DNA of 64,000 nt from Pacificimonas pallii (GCF_019204005.1 NZ_JAGSPA010000002.1:434001-498000), one strand, 5' to 3'. Shown: positions 27,896 to 36,117, counted from the first letter of the stretch. Translations and numbers: made by a program. Notes: generated by a model not told the origin, from the letters alone.

Positions 27896-28017
27896 GTGAA
27901 GCCCGCCTGCTCCTGCGCGAAGGGCAGGGACCGGCCATGGACCGGCGGGAGAACACGCATTTCCCGCCGAACCGACGGGCGCGGTGTCGCTGTCGCGGAC
28001 TGACGCGTTCGCGGCAC

Positions 28018-28031
28018 TTGCGCGCGATCAA
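28018..28031 (+). promoter_or_regulatory. Near-consensus FNR/FixK box upstream of the 28095 operon
   Basis: TTGCGCGCGATCAA has one deviation from TTGA-N6-TCAA and ends 63 bases before the start codon at 28095. Confidence 0.55.
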
Positions 28032-28094
28032 ACCGGCCCCGTCGGGCAGCGCGTAACCTCCGGATACACAAATTCGGAAAAAGGAGGCCAACAT

Positions 28095-28475
28095 ATGAGC
28101 TGGTACCGGATCAGGCTGGAAATGGGCCGTACAAGGGAAAATCCCGAGGGGTCTCCCTCCCATGCCTATATGCTCACTCTGCCCCTGAATGCCGAAGGGC
28201 GGGTCGATGCCGCGACCTATGAGAAGGCGCCGGCGCGCGCCTCCATCCTTCACATGTCGCCCGAAGATGGCGAGGAAAGCGGGCGGTTGATCCTTCGCGC
28301 CGACGGCAAATGGGCGTTTTCCTATGAACCTGGCGACGAGGATGACGAAACCATCTTCGCCCTGGCGACACACGCCATTGAAACCGGCAATTACATTACC
28401 GTCACGGAACCGGACGGCGATCAGGTCCCCTATAAGATCGTCAGCGTGCGTGAGCTGATGGCGGTAAAGTCCTGA
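28095..28475 (+). CDS. Conserved-looking hypothetical protein of the low-oxygen island
   Basis: I do not recognise this 126-residue protein. It is soluble and acidic, without a signal peptide or membrane helix. Notable segments are SWYRIRLEMGRTRENPEGSP, ASILHMSPEDGEESGRLILR and WAFSYEPGDEDDETIFALAT. It has a perfect AAGGAGG ribosome-binding site 7 bases before ATG 28095. An open frame from 27984 has no such support. It is followed after 20 bp by a flavodoxin-like oxidoreductase gene, so the two probably work together. A near-consensus FNR/FixK box lies upstream. Confidence 0.75.
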   Translation: MSWYRIRLEMGRTRENPEGSPSHAYMLTLPLNAEGRVDAATYEKAPARASILHMSPEDGEESGRLILRADGKWAFSYEPGDEDDETIFALATHAIETGNYITVTEPDGDQVPYKIVSVRELMAVKS

Positions 28476-28495
28476 GCCTGTTTGGAGAGCGCCGA

Positions 28496-29080
28496 ATGAA
28501 AACCCACAGGATCGCCATTTTCCAGTGCCATCCGGACCCCTCCGAAGAGCGTCTGTGCGATGCGCTGGGCGAAAGATATGCGCGTGCGGCGCGCGGGGCG
28601 CGGCACGAGGTGCGTGTCATCCGCACGGCCGATCTGGATTTCGACTGCATTCGCACGCAGCAGGAGTTCGAGGAGTCGGCGCTGCCCCCATCGCTCGCGG
28701 AAAGCCAGGAGGTCATTCGCTGGTGCGATCATCTGGTCATCATCTTCCCGCTATGGCTGGGCGACCTGCCCGGCCATACGAAATGTTTCTGGGAGCAGAT
28801 CATGCGGCCCGGCTTTGCCCTCGGCAAGCAGGAGGAAGGATTTCCGCAGCGCCTGCTGAAGGGAAAATCGGCCCGGCTGATCACGACAATGGGGATGCCG
28901 GCGCTTGCGTACCGGCTCGCTTTTGGTGCCTTTGGGGTGCGCGCATTCGATCGCAGCGTCCTTAGACTGTCGGGCATTTCACCCGTGCGGCACAGTTTTG
29001 CCGGGCAGGTACATGGTGAGAACCGTGACCTTGGCGCGCTTTTCTCGAAAATCGACCGCCTCGCCAGAAGGGCCGGGTAA
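28496..29080 (+). CDS. NAD(P)H-dependent flavodoxin-fold oxidoreductase (NQO1/KefF-like)
   Basis: Predicted FMN/FAD quinone or nitro reductase, cytoplasmic, 194 residues. The flavodoxin-like fold is indicated by the N-terminal HRIAIFQCHPDPSEERLCDA (a His-Pro nucleotide-binding start), the segment WCDHLVIIFPLWLGDLPGHT with the P-L-W aromatic loop, and FWEQIMRPGFALGKQEEGFP. It is probably in an operon with the unknown gene at 28095-28475. Two-electron quinone reduction would help redox balance at low oxygen; this is inference. Confidence 0.82.
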   Translation: MKTHRIAIFQCHPDPSEERLCDALGERYARAARGARHEVRVIRTADLDFDCIRTQQEFEESALPPSLAESQEVIRWCDHLVIIFPLWLGDLPGHTKCFWEQIMRPGFALGKQEEGFPQRLLKGKSARLITTMGMPALAYRLAFGAFGVRAFDRSVLRLSGISPVRHSFAGQVHGENRDLGALFSKIDRLARRAG

Positions 29081-29201
29081 AGGCCGCGGCACTTGACCAG
29101 GCGGGAAATCCAGATCTTCGCCCTTCGATGTCGATGCCGATAAGGGCGTGAACGAGGCCCTGCTCCAGGCCCTTGGCAGGGCCTTCGGCATCGGAATGGC
29201 G

Positions 29202-29819
29202 CTATTGAAACGACATCGCCGCCAGCGCGCCTGGATCGACGACGTCGATCCGGTTGTGACGGGGCATGGCGATGACGCCGCTATCACGCATCTTCTTTAG
29301 CGAGCGGCAGACGGTTTCGGGCGTCAGCGCGAGATAATCCGCCATGTCGACCTGCGCGATGGCCTCTATGGTCGCGCCGCCCAGACGCCGGTAAAGTCCC
29401 GAGATGAAAGCGCACATGCGCTGCAGCGCGCCGTGGCGGCAGAGCAGTTGGCTGTGCAGTTCATCGGCACCCAGCTCCGTCTGCACGGTTTCGAACAGCC
29501 GCGCCGCGCCGCCGCTGCGGACATCATCGGCCAGCCTGTCGAGCAGAACCGCCGTGTAGGTGACATCAGTGACGGCCTCGGCGGTAAAGCGATACGCCCC
29601 CGCGACAGGAACGCCGATCATGTCTCCGGCAAAGTAAAAGCCGACGATATTGCGTTCGCCTTCCTCGGTGTAGCGCACACCGCGCACAATGCCGGACTCG
29701 ATCCTGTAGAGCCGCTCGGCGGCATCGCCTTCCCAGAACAGCGTCTCACCCGTGGCGGCATGCGGCGCAGCCGTGACGGGCGCGGGACTTGCGGACATGA
29801 TGATCGTCTGGGCAGGCAT
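29202..29819 (-). CDS. fixK: Crp/Fnr-family regulator of the FixK type
   Basis: Transcription factor with an N-terminal cyclic-nucleotide-like beta-roll and a C-terminal winged helix. The 205-residue product has the roll segment GETLFWEGDAAERLYRIESG, a dimer helix, and the HTH VDMADYLALTPETVCRSLKK. The recognition helix holds E168-T-V-C171-R172, close to the FNR pattern E-x-x-S-R, which reads TTGA half-sites. It lacks the N-terminal cysteines that hold the FNR iron-sulfur cluster (only Cys127, 136 and 171). It therefore probably does not sense oxygen itself and would be switched on by FixLJ, encoded directly upstream. It is the natural candidate to bind the boxes of this island. ATG 29819 follows GAGGAG. 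Confidence 0.85.
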   Translation of the reverse strand: MPAQTIIMSASPAPVTAAPHAATGETLFWEGDAAERLYRIESGIVRGVRYTEEGERNIVGFYFAGDMIGVPVAGAYRFTAEAVTDVTYTAVLLDRLADDVRSGGAARLFETVQTELGADELHSQLLCRHGALQRMCAFISGLYRRLGGATIEAIAQVDMADYLALTPETVCRSLKKMRDSGVIAMPRHNRIDVVDPGALAAMSFQ

Positions 29820-29891
29820 TGGATGCTCCTCATCGACTGTTGCGATGAGACGTAAAAAGCATGCGCGGGTGCGCGGTTTGAGTCGTGAAAT

Positions 29892-29941
29892 CTACCTACG
29901 CATCCGATCGGTACGCAGCCGGTATAGCGGTAAATACCTAC
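29892..29941 (-). promoter_or_regulatory. Possible FixJ binding sites upstream of fixK
   Basis: On the minus strand GTAGGTAG (29892-29899) and GTAGGTAT (29934-29941) are repeated 42 bp apart, four helical turns. They resemble the Sinorhizobium FixJ site GTAmGTAG with one or two mismatches. The nearer one is 73 bases upstream of the fixK start. Confidence 0.35.
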
Positions 29942-30555
29942 TTGCCGCCCGACAGGCCGCCCTCGACAGCCATGCGGACGAGGTCGGCCAGATTGCCCGC
30001 CTGCATCTTCGTCATGACGCGCGACCGGTGGATTTCCACGGTCCGCTGGCTGCACCCCAGATGATGCGCGATGATCTTGTTCGGATGCCCGGCGATGAGT
30101 TCATGAAACACGTCTGTTTCCCTGGGGGTGAGGCGGCCGAACCGGTCATGGACGGCATCGTCAGCGCCGGACGCGGCCTGCGCCGAGCGTCTGGCGCTGA
30201 CCGCCTTCTCGATGGCATCCAGCAGGCGCCGGTCGGCAAACGGCTTTTCCAGAAAATCCATTGCCCCGGCCTTCAGCGCCGCGACGGCCAGTTCGACGTC
30301 GCCGTGGCCGGTCATCATGATGACCGGGAGGTGCGGCGCCCGTGTCCTGACATGTTCAAGAACCGCCATCCCGTCCGTCCCCGGCATCCGCATGTCGAGC
30401 AGAAGGCAGTCGCTTTCGTTCACATTGGCGGTCTTCATGAAGGCGGCCGGATCGGCAGAGGCGATGATGCCATAGCCCTCCAATTCCAGCCGCAGCGTCA
30501 GCGCGTCGAGGACGGCGTCGTCATCGTCGAGAATGAGGACCTGCGCTTTCGTCAC
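29938..30555 (-). CDS. fixJ: Two-component response regulator FixJ
   Basis: DNA-binding regulator activated by FixL phosphorylation. The 205-residue product has a receiver domain (acidic cluster at residues 10-13, phospho-acceptor Asp54 in LLLDMRMPGTDGM, IMMTGHGDVELAV, and EKPF with the conserved Lys). A LuxR/FixJ-type helix-turn-helix follows: RLTPRETDVFHELIAGHPNK and LGCSQRTVEIHRSRVMTKMQ. Its start overlaps the fixL stop by 4 bp (ATGA), so kinase and regulator are co-translated. Its expected target is the fixK promoter, 118 bp of sequence directly downstream of its stop. Confidence 0.92.
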   Translation of the reverse strand: MTKAQVLILDDDDAVLDALTLRLELEGYGIIASADPAAFMKTANVNESDCLLLDMRMPGTDGMAVLEHVRTRAPHLPVIMMTGHGDVELAVAALKAGAMDFLEKPFADRRLLDAIEKAVSARRSAQAASGADDAVHDRFGRLTPRETDVFHELIAGHPNKIIAHHLGCSQRTVEIHRSRVMTKMQAGNLADLVRMAVEGGLSGGK

Positions 30556-31697
30556 GGGCGGTCCGCCGCGGGAAGCGTAAACCGGAAGCAGGTGCCGCCG
30601 CCAAGCGCGTCTTCGGCTTCAATCTGGCCGCCATGCGCCGTAACGATCGACCGGCATATGGCAAGGCCGATGCCCAGACCGTCGCGCCTGCCCGTTCTGA
30701 ACCGCTCGAACAGCTGATCCCGCATATTGGGCGCGATGCCCGCGCCATTGTCCTCCACCACGATCTCTATCCTGCTCTTTCCGGTCGCGCGCGCCTTCAG
30801 CCTGATGACAGGTTCACTGGTTTCGTGCATCGCCTCGACCGCGTTTCTGAGGAGATTGTGCACCACCTGCTGAACCTGCACCGGTTCGCACAGGACGGGC
30901 GGAAGGTCGGCAGGAAGGTCGAAGCGAACGTCGATGCGCTCCATTTCCCGGTCGAGGAGGGAAAGATCGACGCTTTCCGACAGCAGGCGCGCGACATCGC
31001 ACGCTTCGCGCCGTCCGGTTTCCGTTTTCACGAAGCGGCGCATCGAGCGGACCACGTCTCCCGCCCGCTGCGCCTGCGCGTTCGCCTTCCGCGCCAGTGC
31101 GCCTATGCCGGCGAGGTCGGGGGCATCCATGGCAAGGCTGGCGTTCAACGCGCTCAGATACTGAGTGATGGCGGTCAGCGGCTGGTTGAGTTCATGCGAT
31201 ATTTCGGCTGCCAGCTCACCCAGGGAAGCGACCCGCGACATATGCTGCATCGCCGCGCGCAATTCCTGTTCACGGGACTTCAGCGCTTCTTCCTCAGTCA
31301 GGTCGTGCAACATGCCGAGAAACATCGGCTCGCCGCCGTCCCACACCTCGGCGACCCGAAGGAATAGCGGAAACAGTTCGCCGTCTTTCCGCCGCCCGCG
31401 CACCTGCCGTCCGATGCCAATGATACGCGGTTCGCCCGTGGTCAGGAAACGCTCAATATATCCGTCATGCTGTTCCCGATCGGGCGAAGGCATCAAAATG
31501 GCGACGTTCTGACCGACAAGCTCATCATGGGCATAGCCGAACATGGTCTGGACAGCCTGCCCGAGCGACTGGATAATACCATGTCTGTTTATCGTGATGA
31601 CCACATCTGGCGACAGTGTGAGCAGCGCCTTGAGCAACAGTTCATGCCGCGCCAGTTCGTCGGCGGGACGGTTCGGCACGTGAGCGGATCTGGACAT
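30552..31697 (-). CDS. fixL: Oxygen-sensing heme-PAS histidine kinase FixL
   Basis: FixL autophosphorylates when its heme loses O2. The 381-residue product carries one PAS domain with the FixL heme signature: REQHDGYIERFLTTGEPRII then GIGR. Counted from ATG 31697 this gives His77 (proximal heme ligand), Arg83 and Arg97 (distal Arg), with the same spacing as His200, Arg206 and Arg220 in Bradyrhizobium FixL. The kinase has the H-box SLGELAAEISHELNQPLTAI (His168) and ATP-binding segments HNLLRNAVEAM, VEDNGAGI and GLGIGLAICRS. It is soluble, without membrane helices. ATG 31724 is an alternative start. Confidence 0.93.
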   Translation of the reverse strand: MSRSAHVPNRPADELARHELLLKALLTLSPDVVITINRHGIIQSLGQAVQTMFGYAHDELVGQNVAILMPSPDREQHDGYIERFLTTGEPRIIGIGRQVRGRRKDGELFPLFLRVAEVWDGGEPMFLGMLHDLTEEEALKSREQELRAAMQHMSRVASLGELAAEISHELNQPLTAITQYLSALNASLAMDAPDLAGIGALARKANAQAQRAGDVVRSMRRFVKTETGRREACDVARLLSESVDLSLLDREMERIDVRFDLPADLPPVLCEPVQVQQVVHNLLRNAVEAMHETSEPVIRLKARATGKSRIEIVVEDNGAGIAPNMRDQLFERFRTGRRDGLGIGLAICRSIVTAHGGQIEAEDALGGGTCFRFTLPAADRP

Positions 31698-31848
31698 GGC
31701 GATTCCTATCCTTGAACCAGCCATCTACCATCATATTTCATATTCTGCCATTTCCGGATTTCGTTGAATTTCGCGAGCGCCAAAACCCTTTTTCCGGCGG
31801 ATATTGGCACCATATTCGCTGTGCAAGTTCGCATGTCCCGCCGGCAGG

Positions 31849-33531
31849 CTAATCGTGTGAAGAGCTATTGAGGGGGGTGCGCTTCAAAAGCCATTCACGG
31901 CCCTTCAGCATCCCTGCCCAGTAAAAATTCGGGATGATGTAGCGCTTTATCAGCCAGCCGAGGCGTGTCGCCCTGACGGGGTTGTTCAGCAGGCGGGGGA
32001 CGCTGGGCAGCAGTTTTCCCTTATAACCAAACTCGGCGAGCAGCGCCTTGCCGCGTGCGACCGTCAATGGACAGGACCCATAACCGTCATAGGCGCGGGT
32101 GAGGGGCGCGCCGTTTAGATACTGTACCAGGTTTTCGGCGACGACCGGTGCCTGAGACCGTACCGCCGCCGCGGTTTTGGCATTGGGCGCTGAACAGCAA
32201 TCGCCTAGGGCGAAGACATTGGGGAAGTCGACATGTTGCAAGGTTTCGGGGTCCACTTCCGCCCAGCCCTCGGCATCGCTCAATTTGCTTTCGCGCAACG
32301 CCCGCGGCGCCCGCTGCGGCGGCACGGCGTGCAGCATGTCGAAATGCCGCGTTTCCTGCCGTGTTCGGCCGTCAGTCTGGGTGATGGCGAACGTCGCCTG
32401 CCTGGTGGGGCCATCCACAGCGATCAGGCGCGACCCGAAATGGGGTTCGATCCCATAATGATCCACATAGCGGTTCAGTTCGGGAATGAAGTCCTTCACG
32501 CCGAACATGGCCGCGCCGGGCGTGTGGAATTCCACGTCGATATCGTTCAGCCGGTCCTTGGCGCGCCAGTGATCGCAGGCCAGGTACATTGTTTTTTGCG
32601 GCGCACCTGCGCATTTGATCGGCATGGGCGGCTGGGTGAAGACCGCCCGGCCGCCCTTTAGTCGCTCGGCAAGTTCCCACGTATAGGGCGCGGTCTCGAA
32701 CGTGTAGTTCGATGTCACGCCATTTTCGCCGAGCGTTTCCGCCAGGCCGGGAATGGCGGTCCAGTCGAGCTCGATTCCCATGGCGAGGATAAGCGTGGCA
32801 TAGGAAACCAGCCGTCCATCCTTCAACATCAACTGGCTATGTTCGGGATCGAAGCGAACAGCCTCCCCCTCCACCAGCGCCGCCCCGTGCGGGAGCAGGG
32901 GACCGAGGGGCCGCTCGGTTCCGGCGCGTGGATACAGACCGGCACCCACCAGCGTCCAGCCGGGCTGGTAATGGTGAACCCGCTTTGGTTCGACAATGGC
33001 GATATCGAGCTTTTTCCCGCGCCGCTTCAGACTTGCGGCGGCGGCAATGCCAGCGGCACCGCCGCCGATGATGACGATCTGGTGCGCCAGGGCGGGCGGC
33101 TGCCGCCTCCGTTCCCAGCTTTCCAGCTTTTTCAATAGGGCATCGCTGCCTGCCCGTGCGGCGAGCAGGTCCGAAGCCACCTCTTCCCTGGGCCGGCGGC
33201 GCATCTGGTCCAGCGCCCATAGCGTCGCCGAGCGCGTGCCGGAACGGCAGAAGGCAAGGACGGGCTTTGGCAGCTCCGCAACCGCCCGCACGAAATGATC
33301 GACATCCGTGTCATGGATGGCGGTCACGCTGCTCACCGGGACGCTGACGAAGGCAAGATTGGCACTCGCCGCCGCGCTGCGCAGCGCCAGCACGGGCAAT
33401 TGCCCAGGTTCCTCCCTGTCCGGGCGATTCATGACGAGCGAACGATAGCCCGCCGCCGCGGCCGCAGCGATATCGGCGATCCCGGGCATTGACGAAACCG
33501 ACACATTCTCGTCGAGTTTGCGGATTTCCAC
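31849..33531 (-). CDS. Fusion of DUF442/phosphatase-like domain and sulfide:quinone oxidoreductase-like flavoprotein
   Basis: Two domains in 560 residues. Residues 1-140 form a DUF442/Blh-type domain with the P-loop AFCRSGTRSATLW. Residues about 150-560 form a FAD-dependent disulfide oxidoreductase of the SQR type: HQIVIIGGGAAGIAAAASLK, VHHYQPGWTLVGAGLY, GVTSNYTFETAPYTWELAER, FTQPPMPIKCAGAPQKTMYL (redox Cys) and VFALGDCCSAPNAKTAAAV. SQR oxidizes sulfide and passes electrons to quinone, making persulfide. The start is a GTG, 4 bp after the persulfide dioxygenase stop, with GAGG just upstream. The two genes form one sulfide detoxification operon behind a box at 34531. Confidence 0.88.
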   Translation of the reverse strand: MEIRKLDENVSVSSMPGIADIAAAAAAGYRSLVMNRPDREEPGQLPVLALRSAAASANLAFVSVPVSSVTAIHDTDVDHFVRAVAELPKPVLAFCRSGTRSATLWALDQMRRRPREEVASDLLAARAGSDALLKKLESWERRRQPPALAHQIVIIGGGAAGIAAAASLKRRGKKLDIAIVEPKRVHHYQPGWTLVGAGLYPRAGTERPLGPLLPHGAALVEGEAVRFDPEHSQLMLKDGRLVSYATLILAMGIELDWTAIPGLAETLGENGVTSNYTFETAPYTWELAERLKGGRAVFTQPPMPIKCAGAPQKTMYLACDHWRAKDRLNDIDVEFHTPGAAMFGVKDFIPELNRYVDHYGIEPHFGSRLIAVDGPTRQATFAITQTDGRTRQETRHFDMLHAVPPQRAPRALRESKLSDAEGWAEVDPETLQHVDFPNVFALGDCCSAPNAKTAAAVRSQAPVVAENLVQYLNGAPLTRAYDGYGSCPLTVARGKALLAEFGYKGKLLPSVPRLLNNPVRATRLGWLIKRYIIPNFYWAGMLKGREWLLKRTPLNSSSHD

Positions 33532-33535
33532 GACC

Positions 33536-34477
33536 TCAGACCTTGTCGATGGGAATTTTAAGATAGCGCGTACCGTTCGATTCCGCAGGCGGCAGATGAC
33601 CGGCGCGGATATTCACCTGTACGGAGGGCAGTATCAGCCTCGGCAGATCCAGATCCGCGTCGCGCTTCGTGCGCATGGCGACGAAATCCTCTTCGGTAAC
33701 GCCGTCATGGACGTGGATATTGTGCCTGTGCTGCGCGGCGATGGTCGTTTCCGTGACGAAGATGTCCCGCCCCGGTGCCTTGTAGTCATGGCACAGGAAC
33801 ACGCGCGTATCCGGTGGCAGCGCCAGCAGACGGCGAATGGAGCGGAACAGCGTTGCCGCGTCGCCGCCCGGAAAATCCGCCCGCGCCGTGCCATAGTCCG
33901 GCATGAACAACGTGTCGCCGACAAAGGCCGCATCGCCGATGACATAGGCCATGCAGGCAGGCGTGTGCCCCGGTACATGCAGGCAGGTGACCGGCATTTC
34001 GCCGATGCGGAACTGCTCGCCATCGTCGAACAGATGGCCGAATTCCGAACCATCAGATGAAAAACCCGCCTCCAAGTTGAACAGTTTCGCGAAGATATGC
34101 TGCACTTCGGTGATGTGCGCGCCGATGCCGATCGTGCCGCCCAGGCGTTTCTGGATGTGCGGCGCGGCGGACAGATGATCGGCATGGGCGTGGGTTTCCA
34201 ATATCCATTCCACATGCCAGCCCTCCCGCTCGACCCGGGCGACGATTTCATCCGCCTTCCCTGTCGAGGTGCGGCCCGATGCCGGATCGTAGCCGAGCAC
34301 CGGATCGATCACCGCGCAGCGTGTCGTTGCCGGGTCGCGCACGATATAGCTGGCGGTGAACGTATCCTCGTCGAAAAAGCGCACCACTTCGGAAACCAAA
34401 GGAGGATCCTCCCCGGCGGATCTGATCTGTGACGACGCCCTTTCCAGCGCCCGGTCCGTTCCCGGCATCTCGGTCAT
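33536..34477 (-). CDS. MBL-fold persulfide dioxygenase-like protein
   Basis: Proteins of this type (Blh/ETHE1-like) oxidize glutathione persulfide, the product of SQR, using iron and O2. The 313-residue product has the metallo-beta-lactamase metal motif THAHADHLSA (His96, His98, Asp100, His101). It also has the second-shell residues HVPGHTPACMAYVIGDAAFV, GDTLFMPDYG and FLCHDYKAPGRD. It is the first gene of the minus-strand pair with the SQR fusion. Its promoter region shares an FNR/FixK box with the divergent sulfur-transport genes. ATG 34468 is an alternative start. Confidence 0.87.
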   Translation of the reverse strand: MTEMPGTDRALERASSQIRSAGEDPPLVSEVVRFFDEDTFTASYIVRDPATTRCAVIDPVLGYDPASGRTSTGKADEIVARVEREGWHVEWILETHAHADHLSAAPHIQKRLGGTIGIGAHITEVQHIFAKLFNLEAGFSSDGSEFGHLFDDGEQFRIGEMPVTCLHVPGHTPACMAYVIGDAAFVGDTLFMPDYGTARADFPGGDAATLFRSIRRLLALPPDTRVFLCHDYKAPGRDIFVTETTIAAQHRHNIHVHDGVTEEDFVAMRTKRDADLDLPRLILPSVQVNIRAGHLPPAESNGTRYLKIPIDKV

Positions 34478-34530
34478 GGTGAAAAATCTCCATTGATGTG
34501 TGGAAGATAAGGATGTCGAAGAATATCGAA

Positions 34531-34544
34531 TTGACGTCTGTCAA
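34531..34544. promoter_or_regulatory. FNR/FixK-type box between persulfide dioxygenase and YeeE genes
   Basis: TTGACGTCTGTCAA, a perfect TTGA-N6-TCAA site, about 54 bases upstream of the minus-strand start and 56 upstream of the plus-strand start, so it can serve both. Confidence 0.87.
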
Positions 34545-34600
34545 GCGCATCATAGACACCGCGCGTCACCATGGAACACACCGCAAAAAGGAACCTTGCC

Positions 34601-35038
34601 ATGTCATATCTATCGGACGGCCTACCCGTGATGGAAATCGCCGGTGGTATCATGATCGGCCTGGCGGCGGTCCTCCTGATGGGCTTCAACGGCCGCATCA
34701 TGGGGGTGAGCGGTATCGCCGGCGGGCTGATGACGCCGAAGCGGAATGACTGGGCGTGGCGACTGATGTTCATCGCCGGCCTCGCTGCGGCGCCCGTCGC
34801 CGTGACGCTGTTCGGCGGGTCATTGCCTCCCGTGCGGATGACGGGCGGCGCCGGGATCGCCGCCGCGGCGGGACTGCTGGTCGGCTATGGGACGCGGCTC
34901 GGGTCGGGTTGTACCAGTGGACACGGCGTCTGCGGCCTTGCCCGGCTCTCCCCCCGTTCACTTGCCGCCGTCATTATTTTCATGGTCGCGGGTGCGCTTG
35001 TCGCCAGCCTTGTCCATCCCCTGCTTGGGGAGGTCTGA
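34601..35038 (+). CDS. YeeE/YedE family sulfur-compound transporter, subunit 1
   Basis: YeeE-type membrane proteins import thiosulfate or related sulfane-sulfur compounds. The 145-residue product has four hydrophobic helices and the conserved cysteine segment GTRLGSGCTSGHGVCGLARL. I chose ATG 34601, behind AAAAGGAACC; an ATG at 34571 lies upstream. It is followed 3 bp later by a second half-size member; together they correspond to one full-length transporter. The location beside SQR and persulfide dioxygenase supports a sulfur role. Confidence 0.86.
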   Translation: MSYLSDGLPVMEIAGGIMIGLAAVLLMGFNGRIMGVSGIAGGLMTPKRNDWAWRLMFIAGLAAAPVAVTLFGGSLPPVRMTGGAGIAAAAGLLVGYGTRLGSGCTSGHGVCGLARLSPRSLAAVIIFMVAGALVASLVHPLLGEV

Positions 35039-35041
35039 GCC

Positions 35042-35482
35042 ATGCAGTCCCTTATCGCATTGTTCGCCGGCCTTCTTTTCGGACTGGGCCTGACGGTTTC
35101 CGGCATGATCGACCCGGCCAAGGTTCAGGGGTTTCTGGATGTGACGGGACGCTGGGACCCCCGCCTCGCTTTTGTTCTTGGCGGCGCCGTACTGACCAGC
35201 TGGATCGGTTTCCAGATCCTGTTTGAGGCGAAGCGCCCGGTGCTCGCGGACAGCTTCACCTGGCCAACGGCGCGTCAGCTCGATCGTCCGCTCGTCATCG
35301 GTGCGATTCTGTTCGGCGCGGGCTGGGGGTTATTCGGATATTGCCCCGGACCCGCTTTGGCCGCGCTGTCGCTGGGACATCCGCAGACGATCATTTTCGT
35401 CATCGCGATTCTCGCCGGCATGGCGGCGCACCGGTTGACGCCCGTCAAGCGGCCACCCGGTTCGTCGCGGCAGAATGCCTGA
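35042..35482 (+). CDS. YeeE/YedE family sulfur-compound transporter, subunit 2 (DUF6691-like)
   Basis: Second half of the split sulfur transporter, 146 residues with four hydrophobic helices. Conserved segments are FGLGLTVSGMIDPAKVQGFL and GWGLFGYCPGPALAALSLG with the cysteine that would relay sulfur. It starts 3 bp after the first subunit. Its last codons contain a perfect FNR/FixK box for the downstream hsp20 gene. Confidence 0.86.
   Translation: MQSLIALFAGLLFGLGLTVSGMIDPAKVQGFLDVTGRWDPRLAFVLGGAVLTSWIGFQILFEAKRPVLADSFTWPTARQLDRPLVIGAILFGAGWGLFGYCPGPALAALSLGHPQTIIFVIAILAGMAAHRLTPVKRPPGSSRQNA
35435..35448 (+). promoter_or_regulatory. FNR/FixK-type box inside the yedE 3' end, upstream of hsp20
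   Basis: TTGACGCCCGTCAA, a perfect site lying in coding sequence 78 bases before the hsp20 start. The identical 14 bases occur upstream of the universal stress protein gene at 39306. Confidence 0.78.
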
Positions 35483-35526
35483 AGCGGCACGAAAGCCGCA
35501 TGACCATTCGAAATGAGGAGAGCATC

Positions 35527-35991
35527 ATGACTGAGACGTCCCTGATCCCCGCGCTGCGCGCCGGGCGCCTTCCCGCCATCCATCCCTTTCGCAGCCTGCA
35601 GCACCAGATCGATCGCATGTTCGATGAGTTCGGGGCCGCCAGTGACGGCGGGGAGAATCTCGCCCTGCGCCCCAGGATCGACATTAGCGAAGATGACGGC
35701 GCCTACAGGATGACGGCGGAATTGCCGGGCGTTCCCAAAGGCGATGTCGACCTTCGCGTGGAGGAGGACCAGATTGTCCTGCGTGCGGAAAAGAAAAACA
35801 GCCGCGAAGAAAAAGACAGGAACTATCACCTCATGGAGCGCAGCTTCGGAATCTTCCAGCGCTCGATCGGCCTTGCCCATCCCGTCGATCCCGAAAAGGT
35901 CGAAGCCAGCTTCGAAGACGGTGTTCTTAACGTCACGCTGCCCAAACGCGCCGAAACGAAACCGAATACCCGCCGCATTCCGCTTAAGTAG
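35527..35991 (+). CDS. Small heat shock protein of the Hsp20 (alpha-crystallin) family
   Basis: ATP-independent chaperone that binds unfolding proteins. The 154-residue product has an N-terminal arm with HPFRSLQHQIDRMFDEFG. The alpha-crystallin domain runs from about residue 45 to 145: RPRIDISEDDGAYRMTAELP, VRVEEDQ-like LRVEEDQIVLRAEKK, and the ending FEDGVLNVTLPKRAE. An I-x-I-like tail (RRIPLK) follows. I chose ATG 35527, 6 bases after GAGGAG; an ATG at 35500 is a weaker alternative. A strong terminator follows it at 36067. Low-oxygen control is inferred from the box at 35435. Confidence 0.92.
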   Translation: MTETSLIPALRAGRLPAIHPFRSLQHQIDRMFDEFGAASDGGENLALRPRIDISEDDGAYRMTAELPGVPKGDVDLRVEEDQIVLRAEKKNSREEKDRNYHLMERSFGIFQRSIGLAHPVDPEKVEASFEDGVLNVTLPKRAETKPNTRRIPLK

Positions 35992-36066
35992 AGCCGGGCG
36001 GATTATCCGGTCAGCCGGAAGGCGCATCGCCGAAGACCGGCATATGATCATCGCCTCTGGCATCTT

Positions 36067-36117
36067 AACGCTGGCACCGCGCTACCCCACCCCCACCTGA
36101 CGCGGTGTCAGCGTTTT
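36067..36117 (+). terminator. Intrinsic terminator after hsp20
   Basis: A 15-bp stem, AACGCTGGCACCGCG (36067-36081) against CGCGGTGTCAGCGTT (36101-36115), with one G-T pair, is followed directly by a run of T. Confidence 0.88.

Noticed and set aside
29102-29201. Possible gene remnant between the flavodoxin-like gene and fixK
   Set aside because: A readable peptide stretch exists, but the frame runs into the fixK 3' end and has no start or homology.
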